DNA from: Allodiplogaster sudhausi
Taxonomy: Eukaryota; Nematoda; Chromadorea; Rhabditida; Diplogasteridae
Length of the DNA stretch: 64,000 nt
Assembly (NCBI GenBank): GCA_945643635.1
Contig: CALZFC010000020.1
Location: 3,998,501-4,062,500, forward strand
Reading direction: 5' to 3'
Below the pieces are notes generated by a model. That model worked only from the letters and a program-made list of their open reading frames with translations, made no database searches and was not told the DNA's origin. The position numbers were made by a program, and so were the translations under genes. Positions 1 through 12,628 of this stretch are shown here, piece by piece. Position 1 is the first letter of the stretch, and the number at the start of each line of letters is the position of its first letter.

Positions 1-1919
1 CAGCACCGCGCCCACGGTGCTCTGACTGGGGGCTGAAAATGATAAGTTATAATCTTATCTTTCCAATTTGCAAAAAGAGCAATAAATAACAAAGGGAAAG
101 ATCTTATAACAGATTAGGAATAAATCGATATTAAAGCGAAATAAGAGAAGAAATAAATGACAAAGTTCGGAAACCTTGCTTCTTGCGACCATTCGCTGTC
201 CTCGGCTGGATTGGCCGGTTCTTCGTGTTGTTGGCGGGGGTGCGGCTATTCTGTGGCTTTGCTTGAGTCGTGGCAGGCGGCGCGGGTGGCTGAGAGACGG
301 AGACCGAGGTGGACGGGGCCATCATGAGGTGTTGATGCTGTTGTTGCTGTGGCTGCTGCTGCATCTGCTGTCCTCCTCCATGTCCTCCACTCGTGCTCGC
401 TGAGGTCATGATCATCTGGCCGGCCGTGGTTGAAGTGGTCGCCAACTGGGTGGTCAGCACGACTCGTTGACCAACTGTACTCGCACTCCCTGGACCAGTA
501 GACAGGGCAACTAGTTGGGGGTGGCCGCCTGATTGCGAAGTGGCCACCCTTGCGAGACTCAGACCGCCACCTTCACCCGAATTCGGTGCTTGAATCTGCA
601 AAGATATTAAGTGTAAGTATATTTTTTGTGAATAACAATAAAAGGACAATAACAGAAAACTATCTTACTATTCAAAGTGCAAGTACGATTTCTCGTTAAG
701 CATTTTTCTCATAAACAATGAAAAAAAGAGGAAAAAAACATAAGGGGAACTGCCAAAGTTTCTTTCAAAAAAGAAAAAAACGTGATTAGAGGAAAAGAAA
801 CTGACAAAGTAGTGTTGATGCGTATTGGGATCGAGATGAAGAGCCTCGACAAAGATAAGATCGCCGCGGTTGGCACCGCCGACCTCCACGTGGCGGAGGC
901 CATTCAGATCCGCCGGCGCTGCGATCATCACCGTCGTCGGCTGATTCTGCAATGGCAATTAATTATTAAGAGCAAGAAAAAAACGTTACGTTGTATCATT
1001 CATAGCAACTACTACACATTTTCATTACAGGAACTGCACAGCAAAGAACACATATCGCCAGAAAGGTATTCATAAAAGCTCTTTCTACGAGCAACTGAGG
1101 TTTCAATATATTACCTGAGATTTGGTTAGATTTTCGATTTTTTGATAGAGAATCAATGGGTGATGTTCTGTGCAAAGAAAGAGAAAGAGTAAGAAGTAAT
1201 TCGAACCTGTTGATTGTGCACCTGCGAGGAAGAGACAGCTTGTACCACACTCATGGTCTGGAGTTGGTGGTGGGAGGGGCCGGCGGAGGACGAGCTGCCG
1301 CAGCCATTCCGCATCCCGCCACTGTCGTAGACGGTCGACGTGGACGGGCCCATGACGGCGACTTGGGTCAGCGTCTCCAAGTCCTTCCCCGGACTGCTCA
1401 GACGAGCCACGTCCGTCTGAGTAAGGCAATTGTCAATTTTCTCATTATATGCGTGAAAATGCGAGCTAGCGAAAATATATGGCTATGTAGTTAAACGAAC
1501 AAGCAAACTATTCTCGGTTTAAAATAATAAACACCGTGTTATCTTTGGGAGGAAAACCACTGAAAAAAAAAATGCCCACAGTTACACCAGCCAACAAATA
1601 CAAATCGAAAGGCTGTGTACAGTGATAAGTAAAATCATATATGCACAACATTCTTTAATACTGAGCATAATACTAAATGAATGTTGACAAATAATGAACC
1701 TAACAAAATTAAAGATTATTAAGAAAAAACCTGATAGTCATCGAGGGGGACGGCGAGGGAAGTGTCGTGCATGTCAAGGTTGATGTTGTCCGCCATGGAA
1801 GTTCCCTCGCCGATCGGCCCGGGCGAGCACTTGAAGCTGTCATCGAAGTCATTGTAACCCGTGAAGAGGAATTCCTCGTCCACGCCGTTACTACTAGAAT
1901 TCAGCACTTCCTGATTCAT
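1..1919 (-). CDS. Q/S/T-rich probable nuclear protein, 5' part (partial, unrecognised)
   Basis: Five exons join in phase on the minus strand: 1919-1731 (start ATG, 63 codons), 1416-1207, 946-806, 595-175 and 32-1, each bounded by AG and GT. The gene runs off the left edge. The N-terminus is acidic and aromatic (EEFLFTGYNDFDDSFK). It is followed by Ser/Thr/Gly-rich segments, a Gln/His tract near codon 260 and a basic stretch ending NGRKKQ just before the last visible junction. This composition is typical of transcription factors and co-activators, with an acidic activation-like start and glutamine-rich middle. No DNA-binding domain is visible and I do not recognise the family. The exon chain is well supported by phase and splice sites; a nuclear regulatory role is inference from composition only. 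Confidence 0.6.
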
Positions 1920-3076
1920 TACTTCTTCCTTTGCTAGTGTTCTATTATTTTACCATCTCTCCGAGAACTGTCATTTTGTGGAATACTCAAAAAGAATTAT
2001 GTCATCTGTATTACTGTATTGTGAACATACGAACAACTTTCGCAGCGTCCAATGTAAGTACAAGTCACCTGGACCATACGAAGTGATAAATATGCATATG
2101 CATATCATTTTTGGAAACGGTAAATAAGCATTTTAAGAAGGCGAGGTAAATATAGTTGATACCCCACTAAATATGACGTAGTGTATGAACAAAATCAATT
2201 AACGAAATTTACTTTTGTTTTTTTTTTTAAATTAATTGGCCAAATGTGTAGTTTTCTTGTCTTTCACTTCTTGTCTTCTGCATACAAACCCTAAACGAGC
2301 ACTAGAAAGAAAAGTCCAAGAGGCTAATCGGCCGGGGCGGAGCCGACCGCAGAAAAAGGGGCGGAGACTGGCCGAGAACTAGAATAGGAACGTGACGTAC
2401 TCATAATTCATCTTGTCCCCTCGTCGTCACGAGGACGGCGGTGGTGGCAAGAAGAGTAGAAGAGAAGAACGACGAGGACTGGACGGAGAGGGCCACTTCT
2501 ACATTGGAGAGACGACGCCCAGTCAGGAACGGCCGCCATCGAGAGCACGGATCATGGCGAGTACGCTCTCGGGGAGGACGCAGACCTGGAAGAACACGGG
2601 CGGAGAGGTGTCGAGCACCACCCGAGAACAGATACAATAGCACGCAAGCAAAAGGCAACTCTCCCCCCTCGTGTCTCGCCACCCTCTCTCTCCACTTTCA
2701 ATAACAACAAAGCCAAGTAAAACTCTTCGAGCACACGCACGCACGCGAACGCTGCGCGAGTGCGGCTTCTGCGGAAGGCTTTTTGGCAATCATCCAAATT
2801 CTTCATCCCGATATACTGCACATCAAAACATTTAGAATACTGTAGCATTTGAAAATTTTGGCAACTAGCCAAGATTCTTATTTGAAAATTTACGATGAAT
2901 TCGCACATAAACCGTTCGTATTCCATAGTAGTTTGTTTATGATTTGTGACTCGGTAGCGTCGTCTTTTATTTTCATCAGCGCACTTAATATACCCTTATT
3001 AAAAAGTTGAATTCGATGAGTTCAAGCAATTTTTGGGTTATGATCGGGATGTTAACTTTAATCAGGGATTGTCGAA
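1920..3076. other. divergent intergenic region between the Q-rich gene and Nup155
   Basis: The interval separates two divergent genes. 1920-2300 and 2800-3000 are AT-rich with no recognisable gene. 2320-2790 is markedly GC-richer. Several overlapping ORFs lie in 2401-2790 in different frames, but none resembles a known protein; 5' UTR exons or promoter sequence are the more likely explanation. From about 2999 the sequence is shared with the second Nup155 copy at 51309. Confidence 0.5.
2331..2399. promoter_or_regulatory. candidate GC-box/CRE promoter cluster
   Basis: Two GGGGCGG GC-box cores (about 2334-2340 and 2358-2364) and one TGACGTA CRE/ATF-like site (2393-2399) lie within 70 bp in the divergent intergenic region. 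Such clusters are typical of housekeeping promoters. They could serve the minus-strand Q-rich gene, Nup155, or both. This is motif-level evidence only. Confidence 0.35.
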
Positions 3077-6000
3077 ATGTCGTGTTTGCCGGACAACGAG
3101 CGATTCGACCTGGCGAGCCCTCACGTGTGCTCCAGCATAGATAACATCCGTGAAACTGCCGACTTCTACTACCGACTAACTCAGAATGGTTCGTATCGCT
3201 TCGGTTTAGCTAATATTACCGAGGATTGCTTAAACATACGTTTCAAGTCTTCTGGATTTTGACTCGTTTCCAATTTTAGAGACAATTTCTGTCTCCGGAC
3301 TCGGAGATCGTTACTACACCCAATCTGCCACTGAATTCTTTGCCGAGCGGAAGCTTCCAATTCCACAGGAGCTGCTTAGCGAAATGGATCGTATGTCATT
3401 TAATTTTGAATGTTTATTTTATGGACATTGCCTCAAAATGTGTTGTATACATAACTTGAGTGTTTCTGGTTGTTGACCATTCTGAGAACGTTGCCTTTAT
3501 ACTTTGAATTATTGAAAGCGATTGGAAAATGGCTGTCCCTTACAGGAATGAGCTCTCACATGACGATGGGACTCTTTCCCGAGATTCGCCGAGCTTATGT
3601 CACAATTGACTGTGATATCTACCTGTGGAGCTACGATAACGAGTTTGTTATGTTAATTCATATTTCGTGACTTCCGGTTTTATCCACATTCTTTTCTTCA
3701 GCTCCGATCTTGCCGTTTTCGATGGTGTACCCAATACCGTCCTGAGATTATGCCTCGCAAAACCACGGCCAAACGTCTTCCAGGTTTTTTTCATTAATTA
3801 TACCTTGGATTGTTGTTTTTAAAAGATTGATGAAAATGTTTAATTTAGGGAGAAATTCAATGCGTGTTGATGGTTGGCACAGTGGCAGACCTCTTGTTGT
3901 ACGGGATGAGAGAAGTCGCCGGCGAGGGAATCTCACTCATTCCTCAGCCATTCTTCAAGGTTTGGATAGTTGGTAGTATTGCCAGCCGGGACCTGAATTT
4001 GAATGATTTCCAAGGTGAGCCTGGACGGCGGAGTCATTGGTCCAATCGTCTCCACCGACAACGGAAGAATCTTCTTCACCATCAAGAACACTCTCAGTGA
4101 ATTCGTGTACCAGGTGGGTATGACGGATTTTGTTATTGAATCATGTCAGCAAAGACATTATGTTTTCTTGTTTCCCAGATAGACTGAAGATTATAGGTAA
4201 TTTGTTTTTCGTCAGAATGCGAAGGGTTGGCGAAGAGCGGCGTCTTGTCAGCGGGTGGACCGTTCCACGTCTCTCTTCGATTCGCTCTGCTCCTACATCA
4301 TTCCCATCACAGGTTCCTTCCCGTAATGCTTCAAGTTCTTAGACCAACTCTCAATTCAAGATGAGATCGAAGAAGTTGTCGTGGACGAGAGTCGCCACAT
4401 TCTGTTCACTCTCACTCACGAGAATGCCATCCAAGTCTTCGATCTCGGCAGCAGCGGAGAGGATTGCAGCAAGCTCTGCACGGTCGAGGGCAACCGGATC
4501 ATTGTCAGATTATTCTCCGCTTTGTATTCATTCTTTCTTTGTTTTGTGTTGTTAATATTGGAAAATGCTAGCTTGAATTCGTTTTATGATGCTATGAACA
4601 TCCAAAACTGAATAATTTTCAAGGCCGAGGCAACAAATCTTACGGGCGGACAACACGAGTCGTCGTTCTTCTCACACATTGTCACTATTTCGGCTGTGCC
4701 GGCTACGGAATCCAGATTCTTCAACTTGGTTTCTTTTCTTATTGGATAGTAGTTGAAGGTGTGAGAGTGTTAGGAATCTCTTACTTGTAAAAGAAAGAAC
4801 TTGTAAAAGTAGGATATCCCAGGTGGCCGTGACGACTAAGGGAGTGCGCATGTACTTCTCGTGCCTTCCACGCCCTTCACAACCGGCCAACGCAGCCCAT
4901 GGACAGTATCTGCAAATTGCATCTTCTGTCATGGTTAGCAGGAGGTCTTTGTATCGATTTATTGGAATATTTCTTATTTAATTATATTAACTACAATGTA
5001 ACTCTTCTTTTACGGTGTAATAATTGAAGAGATTGACTAAATGTCAATGTGGCCTTTTTAGTGTGAGAGCGAGTGCCGTCCCGTGCAGCTGCGTCTTGTT
5101 CACGTGAGGTTCCCTCCGCCCGGAATCTGCCCGCCATCTCTCTTCCCTGATGCCCGGAGAGGAGTCTACGCGGCACATCTCAATTCTTGTAATTTCTCTT
5201 TTCTCATTCTGTGCTGCTTAATCTTTTTGTTAATGAACGGAATATGAATAAGCCTTTTCCGTTCATACTGTAGTATTTTCAATTTTAACTTTGTGAATTC
5301 GCTCCCGTCTTATCGCAGAATGTCATAGGAAATCCATTTGTAGCTCTGTGTGCAGTGACAGCGACGAAGAGTGACACTGTTTGGGCCACCTCGGACTTGT
5401 ACACTCCCTCTTCCCGCTTCTTCACCGAAACATCGGTTAGATGCTTACACGTTCGAAGTTCTCGCCTCATTGCTAATATAAACTTGAAATAGCGAAGGAT
5501 GATTTTTTTCTCTAGATATCGTCTGCTGTGTATGTATTACATCTATGGAGAACAATGATGTTTATCTCTTAGAATAACTAAAGCAAAAAAAAACTTGAAG
5601 AACTATTTAGCATTATTAACTTGCAGTTTTTGCTATTTATATCAAAACTTCCTTTTTAAGAGTGAAGTCCAAGTAGAAGGCAACATCTGGGCGATGTGGA
5701 GTGGCCGCGAGGCGCTGATGAAAGCACCCCGTCCGGGTAGCGGGATGATTGCAGCACTCGAGGCACATTCCTTCCACTCCCTCCACTCACATCTCCCGCA
5801 GCGGCTCATGCTTCTGACGGATATGGTAGGTATTTTATTTTATTCTAGGACATTATAATATAATGGCCTATTTTGAATTTTGTTTAAAAAATCTTCCAAA
5901 AACAGGAATGATAATTGATACTTCAAATGTATCCTATTTTAGGCACTTCATGTCATCTGCCATCGCTCTCCTCTTGATGCTCTTAGAGAAGCACTTTCAC

Positions 6001-8968
6001 AAACGGTTCGTGTTTGTCCTTCATTTCTGCCCTCCCCCTAATTATTTCTCCATTCTCGCTCATACCTCTCTTACTCTCTCTCTCTCTCTCACCATCTCTC
6101 TCACTCTCGCTCTCGTGTCATTTCCCTCCCGAATCTCAACTTAATCTTTTATGAAGGTTGGCTACGAAAGTGCTGAGACATCTCGCCTGTGCTTCTTCCT
6201 GGGTGCCCTTGACACTCTCGTTCTCTCCCTCTCCATCATCTGCAGTCCGGCCGCCGTGGATGCGCCACTCAGAGAAAAGGTTTTATTTCATAAACAGTTT
6301 CTCTTCATTTCTGACCTTAATTAATTTGCAATAATTAAGGTCAAAGCTAAATAAACGCTGTGAAATGTATAAAAGACATTTATATATGAGATTATGACTT
6401 GGCAGGCTCTTCGCCTGTTCTTCGGCTGGAAAGACGAGACGGAGATGATCGACCCGGACAGCGCGCGCCAGCAGTGGTCCGCGAGGGATGCTTCCATCGC
6501 AGAGTGGCACCACGGAATAGGATGTTTGCCACTTACACACTAATATTCATTACAATAATCTTTTATTTACTCTAGCTAATTTTAGTTGTTGTTTTTTTTG
6601 TTTTTGTTCCTTTCTTATCTGTTATGGAAATCGGTAGGTTATCTGAAAGGAAATGTGTTCCATATCATATATAATTTCTTTCCAGCGCCCGTTATGGCGT
6701 CAACGCCCCATGGATCAATGCTCTCTCCTGGAATGGGCGGTAGTGGCTGGTTGCAGTCTCCCATGTCTGCCTCCTTCAGCCAGGGCGGCAATCTCTTCCA
6801 GTGGAAGCCAAGCAAGAGACACGACGCCCTCTACGCCTACTTCTCCCGTCTCGTCTACCCTCTCTGGAATGTGTCGCTGGCAAGTTGCCAAAACGACCAG
6901 GTAAATTTGTTTTTTTTTTCCTTTTTTGATCATATATATATTTTTTTATCATATATCCACCTTACCTGTGCTTTAACTACTGCATAAATTGCCGTTGTGA
7001 ATTGAGGTGTTGGAGACGATCGATTCGCAGAGTCTTGAATGGCTTGGAGTTGAGTTGAGAAGATTCAGTGAAGCCATCATGAAGTACAATCTTGTTCCAC
7101 GTCCCAAAGCCTTCCCGGCAGGACCATCCGATCTTCCATCCGCTTCCATCCACAACACAATGAACTGTCCGCTTTGCTGTTGTTAAATTATGATCACTTT
7201 TCTACATTATCGTTAAATAGATTTGTTTATTACTTAAAACAGTAACTACAAAGAGTATGTATTCAATTTGTACGAGAGTATTTCAGCCGAAGCTGCGAGC
7301 CGTGAACGTGATTCTCTTGCTGCTCTGCATGCTCTGGTGACTCGCACAGCGGAAACTCTGTCTCTCTGGGCCACGGCAGTATCTCACTCTCTGCCCGCTG
7401 TCACTGCGAATCTCCGGCCGGAAGAGAAGGACCAACTGGTGCACACTCGCCTCTCCCAACTCGCCACTCAGACCGGCCTCTCCAGTCTGCTCATTCGGGC
7501 ACTCATTCAGTCAGCTATTCTTATTCTCTGATGGTTTGTTCAGATTTATTTATTAGTCGATTTTTTAAATCAAATAATTGTTGTCAAAGTTTCTACCGAA
7601 TATTTAAATGGTTCGATTGCTTCGGGGTGCCTCGATTTCATCAGTTGCGAAAGAACACTCTTTGTATTTGAAAGGCGTTATTAGCGTATGGAATTAATAA
7701 ATATTTTGCCAGATACTTCCTTGGAGACGAAGCCGGCACGCGCGATTTGAATGCTCGCCTGCGGAATGCCTGTCCCTCTCTTTATTCCAAGGTATAAATT
7801 GTATTTTTTATATATATTCTAATCACTTAATTGAAGTCGGCATTCCTTGTTAATTTTTAAGTCTTGCATGTTTAAGAAATAAATGAAAATATCTTATTTT
7901 TGTGTTTATGATTTCATTCCCTTTTTAGGAGGACGCCCTTGTGACGAATGCACTGGAATTGCTGGAGAGAGCATCGAAGGGAGGAGGACCGAACACTCGT
8001 CTGATCTCGCAAGCCGTGGAGCTGCTCAAGCAGAGCTGCACCAAACTCGCCCTGCCAGATGTCACCGAGAAACTTGTCGAGTGTATGTGTAATCTTCTGC
8101 TTTTAACACTTCACTTTTGCAACATTTTCCCTTTAATTGCTCTTTTCTTCTTATTTAAAAGTCTCATTGCAATCATAAATCTCCTAGATGATTTAAGTAC
8201 GAATAAATTAAAAATGTGGGACACTCATGTTGTTTATGCCAGTCAAATACAGTATTATAGAGAAGTTTTAGATAGAATTTGTAAGCTATCATGGCTCATT
8301 TTCAGTGAAGGCTTACGACTCAGCGGTGGAGTTGTGTCTCCTGAAGGCGGAGCGTGTTGATCCGAAACAACTCGCTCTCATCGCCTACACCAACGGAAGA
8401 CTCCAGGGAGACCGGTTTCTTCTTCTTTTCTTGCTTCATTTGTTTATCTGAATGAGGACAGAGATTAATGAGAAATAATGGATTCAGGGAAGTGGCGGAA
8501 GCGGTTGCGAAGAGGAATGCGGCGTACTCTGTCATCACGGGGATGCTCAACAAGCTGCAGCAGACCGCCAGGGATTCTATGGAACAGGTTTCTACAGTCT
8601 CCCATTGACATTCATTTCAATTATTATGATTGTTGTTACTATTTCTATCATTGAATATATTTAGTTTAGTATTATTATTTTTTGATTATTTTCTTAAATT
8701 ATGGTTCGATAGCTATAAATTGTAAATTGCAGCGCGTGTCAACGGACAGCGTGATTCGCGCAGTGCTGGAGAGCAAGGACGAACTCGGCCACGCGACGCT
8801 CTTCAGCTGGATGATGGAGAAGGGAAGGAGCTCAGCCATCATCGACTCGGGATCTCCCTTCGTGGAGCAATGGCTCAATCATGAAATTGCCAGGGGAGGA
8901 GGCATGGCCTACATGGATGTCATGTGGAGGTGGTATGAGAAGAACAACATGCTCGGTTAGTGGAGTTG

Positions 8969-8999
<31 letters not shown>

Positions 9000-10936
9000 T
9001 GAGAGAGGGAGAGAGAGAGGCAGATTGAAGAAGGCAGAGAGATTGATAGAGGAAAGAGCTAGAACTATTTCACGCGACTAAAGAGTAGATGAAATGTGTG
9101 GTTGACAGGCAAAGCAGCGCGTTTGCTGAACCGCCTGGCCGACTCGGAAGGGAACGAAGTGAGGCTGGAGAATCGGCTGTCCTACCTCTCGCACGGCATT
9201 CTCTGTGCTCAGTCATCGAAGGGGACTGAGCAGGATGGGACGGAGCTGATCTCTGACATGAGGGATAAACTCGAAGTCGCGCACATCCAGTCGAGTATCA
9301 AGTATCACAACATTCTTTTGTTTACTCTTTGTCTATGACACTATTGTTTGATGCCGTTGATAGTTTACCTTTTTAAATACGAAATTACGTTGCACGGAGT
9401 AGCTTCTGACTTTATTTAACACGAAATTACGTTGCACGGAGTAGCTTCTGACTTTATTTAACACGTGACTGTAACGAAGAGAATAGTTGATTTGGAATAT
9501 TATTCTAAAAGTGACAAATTGCAGGAATGCACTGGAAGGAAGTCCACTCGAGGGTTCGTCGGCTGCTGCGGCTCGTCTGAGTGGGAAGATCCTCGCACTC
9601 CAGGACCTCCTCTTCCACTACGCAGTGCCATTCCGACTTGCCAAGATTCAACTCGACATCTTCAGATGCGCCAACCTCTACAACGAAGAAAAGATCCTCA
9701 ATGTCTGGAAGCAGATCATTCAGCAGGGTAAGTTGAGTGAACGAGGGAGGACAGAGAGAAAGGAAGGGAGAGAGAAAGAGGGGAAAGAAGAGCGAGAGAG
9801 AGAGAGAAAGAGAGAGAGAGCAAAGCCATAAAGCAGTTGCAATGTTTTCAGAGTTCTCACGACCAGGAAACCCGGACGAGTCCAAGATATTGCACTCATT
9901 TGCCGACTTGGCTGCTCGCTTCGCACCGTCAAATTATTTCCCTACAGGTTTGTCATTTTTTCTGCTTGCAAATTGGTTTTATTACTTATTTTCTGGTTGT
10001 AATTGGAGAGAGAGGAAGTATGAGTAAATTATAGAATAGGATCCATTTTAGAACTGATTCTCTTGACCGTTGTGGGAAAAGCTTTCGAGAGTGGCATCCC
10101 TCCCATCTTCTTCGTTCCGTTCACTTCTAAGATTGGAGTCTCCCTGTCACAAGCTCTCCAAATTCTCTCCGATGAATACAGGTCAGTGGAAGCTGTTTCC
10201 GAGCTGGTAGTTCATTTGTTGAGATATACAAAGTTCGGTTTAAATTCTTTCACGATCTGTTGCGAATAGAAATGGTGTTGTGCGGAAAGAAATGAAATCA
10301 GAACTGTAAAAATTTTGTCGTACTTTTAAATTGTCCCTTTCGTCTAAATGACTTCTTCTATTTCTCTCCCTTTCGTCCCTCGTGATGTCATCTCAATAAC
10401 TAACTGCTGGACTAAAAGGCAAATCTAGCCTGATAAAGCGAAATTGACAGGTGTTACGGATCTATAAAATGTTAAGTAAATTGATTTAAAAAATACCTAT
10501 TCAATTTTTTCCGTTACTTATTACATATCCGTGAAATGTGCAGAAATGGCGATCCGTTCTGGAGGGAAAACGGGCGTGGCTGCGAGTTCATCATTGATGT
10601 TGCCGTCACTCTCGTCGAGGACTTCTTGGCCTCGGCCATTCGATACACCCAGCAACAGAGGTCAGCAGGGGAACTGGAACGAGGGAGTTAATCACGAATT
10701 CGGGAAGCTTATCCATTCTGTATCTTCAAAGTGGACCTTATTTACAAATAAAGAAAAAGCTGATCCGTGTAACGAGAAAGAACTGCTTGAGAAGCAGCCT
10801 AACCTCGAAGTGCGAAGCAGCCTTGTCTGCCTTTGCCATCGACGCACGTTCCTTGCATGCCTCGTCCACCATCTCCTCGCATCTCCAGCAGAGACTCGCC
10901 ACTTGCCATGCTCGTCTCTCTCACTTCTCTTCCTGA
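3077..10936 (+). CDS. NUP155: nucleoporin Nup155, full-length gene
   Basis: About 30 exons spell a complete Nup155, a scaffold nucleoporin of the inner ring. The start is ATG 3077. Exon 1 is 3077-3188, exon 2 3280-3390, exon 3 3546-3642 and exon 4 3712-3783. The N-terminal beta-propeller is clear: exon 3 carries GLFPEIRRAYVTIDCDIYLW, matching the family's [20 protein letters not shown]. The alpha-solenoid follows; exon 8734-8955 carries AYMDVMWRWYEKNNML, corresponding to RYMDLLWRYYEKN. The last exon ends in TGA at 10934-10936. The boundary between the exon ending near 5191 and the next, starting at 5319, does not join in phase with the obvious sites, so a donor or microexon there is unresolved. 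Other junctions checked fit GT-AG. A second, internally deleted copy lies at 51389-54329. Confidence 0.93.
9379..9462 (+). repeat. 42-bp tandem duplication in a Nup155 intron
   Basis: Two perfect adjacent copies of a 42-bp unit beginning ACGAAATTACGTTGCACGG. The corresponding intron of the second Nup155 copy (about 52806-52850) has a single diverged unit, so this duplication arose after the gene was copied. Confidence 0.85.
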
Positions 10937-12300
10937 TCTTCCACTCCAATCACTCGCGTACACAGTTCAAATGCGGGCTAATACTTGCTAGTTTCATGTA
11001 TTGTTAATGCATTATTTGGTACTTCCAATTTGTTACTGTTATCTATTTTTATTCACTGCCATTCACAACACTCCGATCTACATTTCACATGAGCACCAGT
11101 TTTATTTGTCATTGTTATTTAGGCTATTCAATTTCTGAACGTATTATTGTTAAAGGCTCTGAGGCCATTTTCTTTTATAATGCGTGTGAATGTTGTGAAT
11201 GTAAATGTTTAACGATCTTCACTAAAACAATGAAGTATTTGTAGACCGTGTTGGTATTGTTTTGTAGCCTTCACGATATAATTGTTTCATGACTCGAGGA
11301 AAATGATAAATTATTGAAGCTGTACTTGTTGCGACAAAGTATTGCGGGAGGTTAATGTGTTGACGACGTCGCCGCTGTCCACTTACACGAGAACAAAGGG
11401 GAGGGCAGCACGGATTCTCCCTTCTCCATTCTAGAGAGAAGGAGAATACCTCCCACCACACTTTGTTACTAGAGAAGTTCCAGCTTTTTATCTTTCACTT
11501 TCTCTCTCTCATTCTCCCTCTATCACTCTCTCTCTGTATCTTCTCTCTCTCTCCTCTGTCATATTTGTATGCTGCTTCCAAAGTAAAAAAAAAGTAAAAA
11601 TAAATGAAAAGAACATAGAGAGGGAGAGAGATAGAGCAAGAGCTCTTGATTTCCCTTGCACTTGTCCATGCGCCTCTTATAATAAATTATTTTCCTCTAG
11701 TTATACCCCTTGGTTAACTGAAATGAGCCTGTCATAATATGACCTTGCCCAGCTCACTATCAGAGTCCTCTGACTGAAGCATCACAAGCCGAGTGTTAAA
11801 TGTACTCTAAATCTTGCAACGAAATCATCATTAGATGATTCTTAATGCTAGATAGAGAGAGAGATCGGGAAGAGAATCAGAGCGAGATCTTTTGGACAAT
11901 TTCCCTCGCAAACTTCATTCCGGTCTTCCATTCCGGCCACGCTGTCTCGGATATTTCATTAATTAACTGCCTTAATACTAATTCTGAACCATCCTCCTTC
12001 CTTTTTTTTCTTTATCCTAGTTCTGCAATTTTCTAAAAGTCATGTTCTCTGTATGTTGCCATGCTGATGATTTGATAGGTCTTTCTCATAGAGAATGAAA
12101 AAAAAAACATCACTTGTTGGAAAATATGATGTGTTTGATTCGTAATTCGAATTCTCACCTCTCTCTCTCTCACTCTTCCTCTCTCTCTCTCTCCCTTTCT
12201 CTATCTCTCTCTCTGTCTCTCCCTGTCTGTCTCTCTGTCTGTCGTTCTTTCTCCACCGCGGTTGCTCTCTCTCTCTACCCCTGCTCTCTCTCTCCTTCTC

Positions 12301-12345
<45 letters not shown>

Positions 12346-12628
12346 GTTCTCGCTCTCACTATCAACGAAATACATATGTACATATCTGTATGTATCTCCT
12401 CTATCGCCATACTTACGATTAGCTGTTACAATCGAATTATTCTCATCTCAGTCACTCGTAAAGGTAAGCATGGGGTGCAGATTCCGCTGTCTCTGCTGCT
12501 ATCACTCATTCGTCTGCGTCAGAGATGACATCCCTGAATGATTTGGCCAAGAGATATCTATCCGGAAGCTCCGGACAACTTTCCTCGTTATCATATCTTC
12601 GATGTTCTTGCGAATAAGTAGATACATA
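10937..12628. other. Nup155 3' flank and intergenic DNA
   Basis: No supported gene. The first 270 bp or so are shared with the flank of the second Nup155 copy (54330-54605). AATAAA occurs at 11599 and 11691, but neither can be assigned with confidence. CT/GA microsatellites occur at about 11500-11555 and 12156-12352. Confidence 0.5.
12156..12352 (+). repeat. long (CT)n microsatellite
   Basis: About 200 bp of nearly pure pyrimidine, mostly CT with interspersed CCT and TTC. It creates spurious Leu/Ser-rich (plus) and Glu/Arg-rich (minus) ORFs, which should not be read as genes. Confidence 0.95.

Noticed and set aside
2401..2789. Overlapping ORFs in several frames
   Set aside because: High GC lowers stop frequency here. 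The frames compete and none resembles a protein; promoter or 5' UTR is likelier.
12040..12375. 111-codon Glu/Arg-rich minus-strand ORF
   Set aside because: Antisense reading of the CT tract at 12156-12352; no coding signal.
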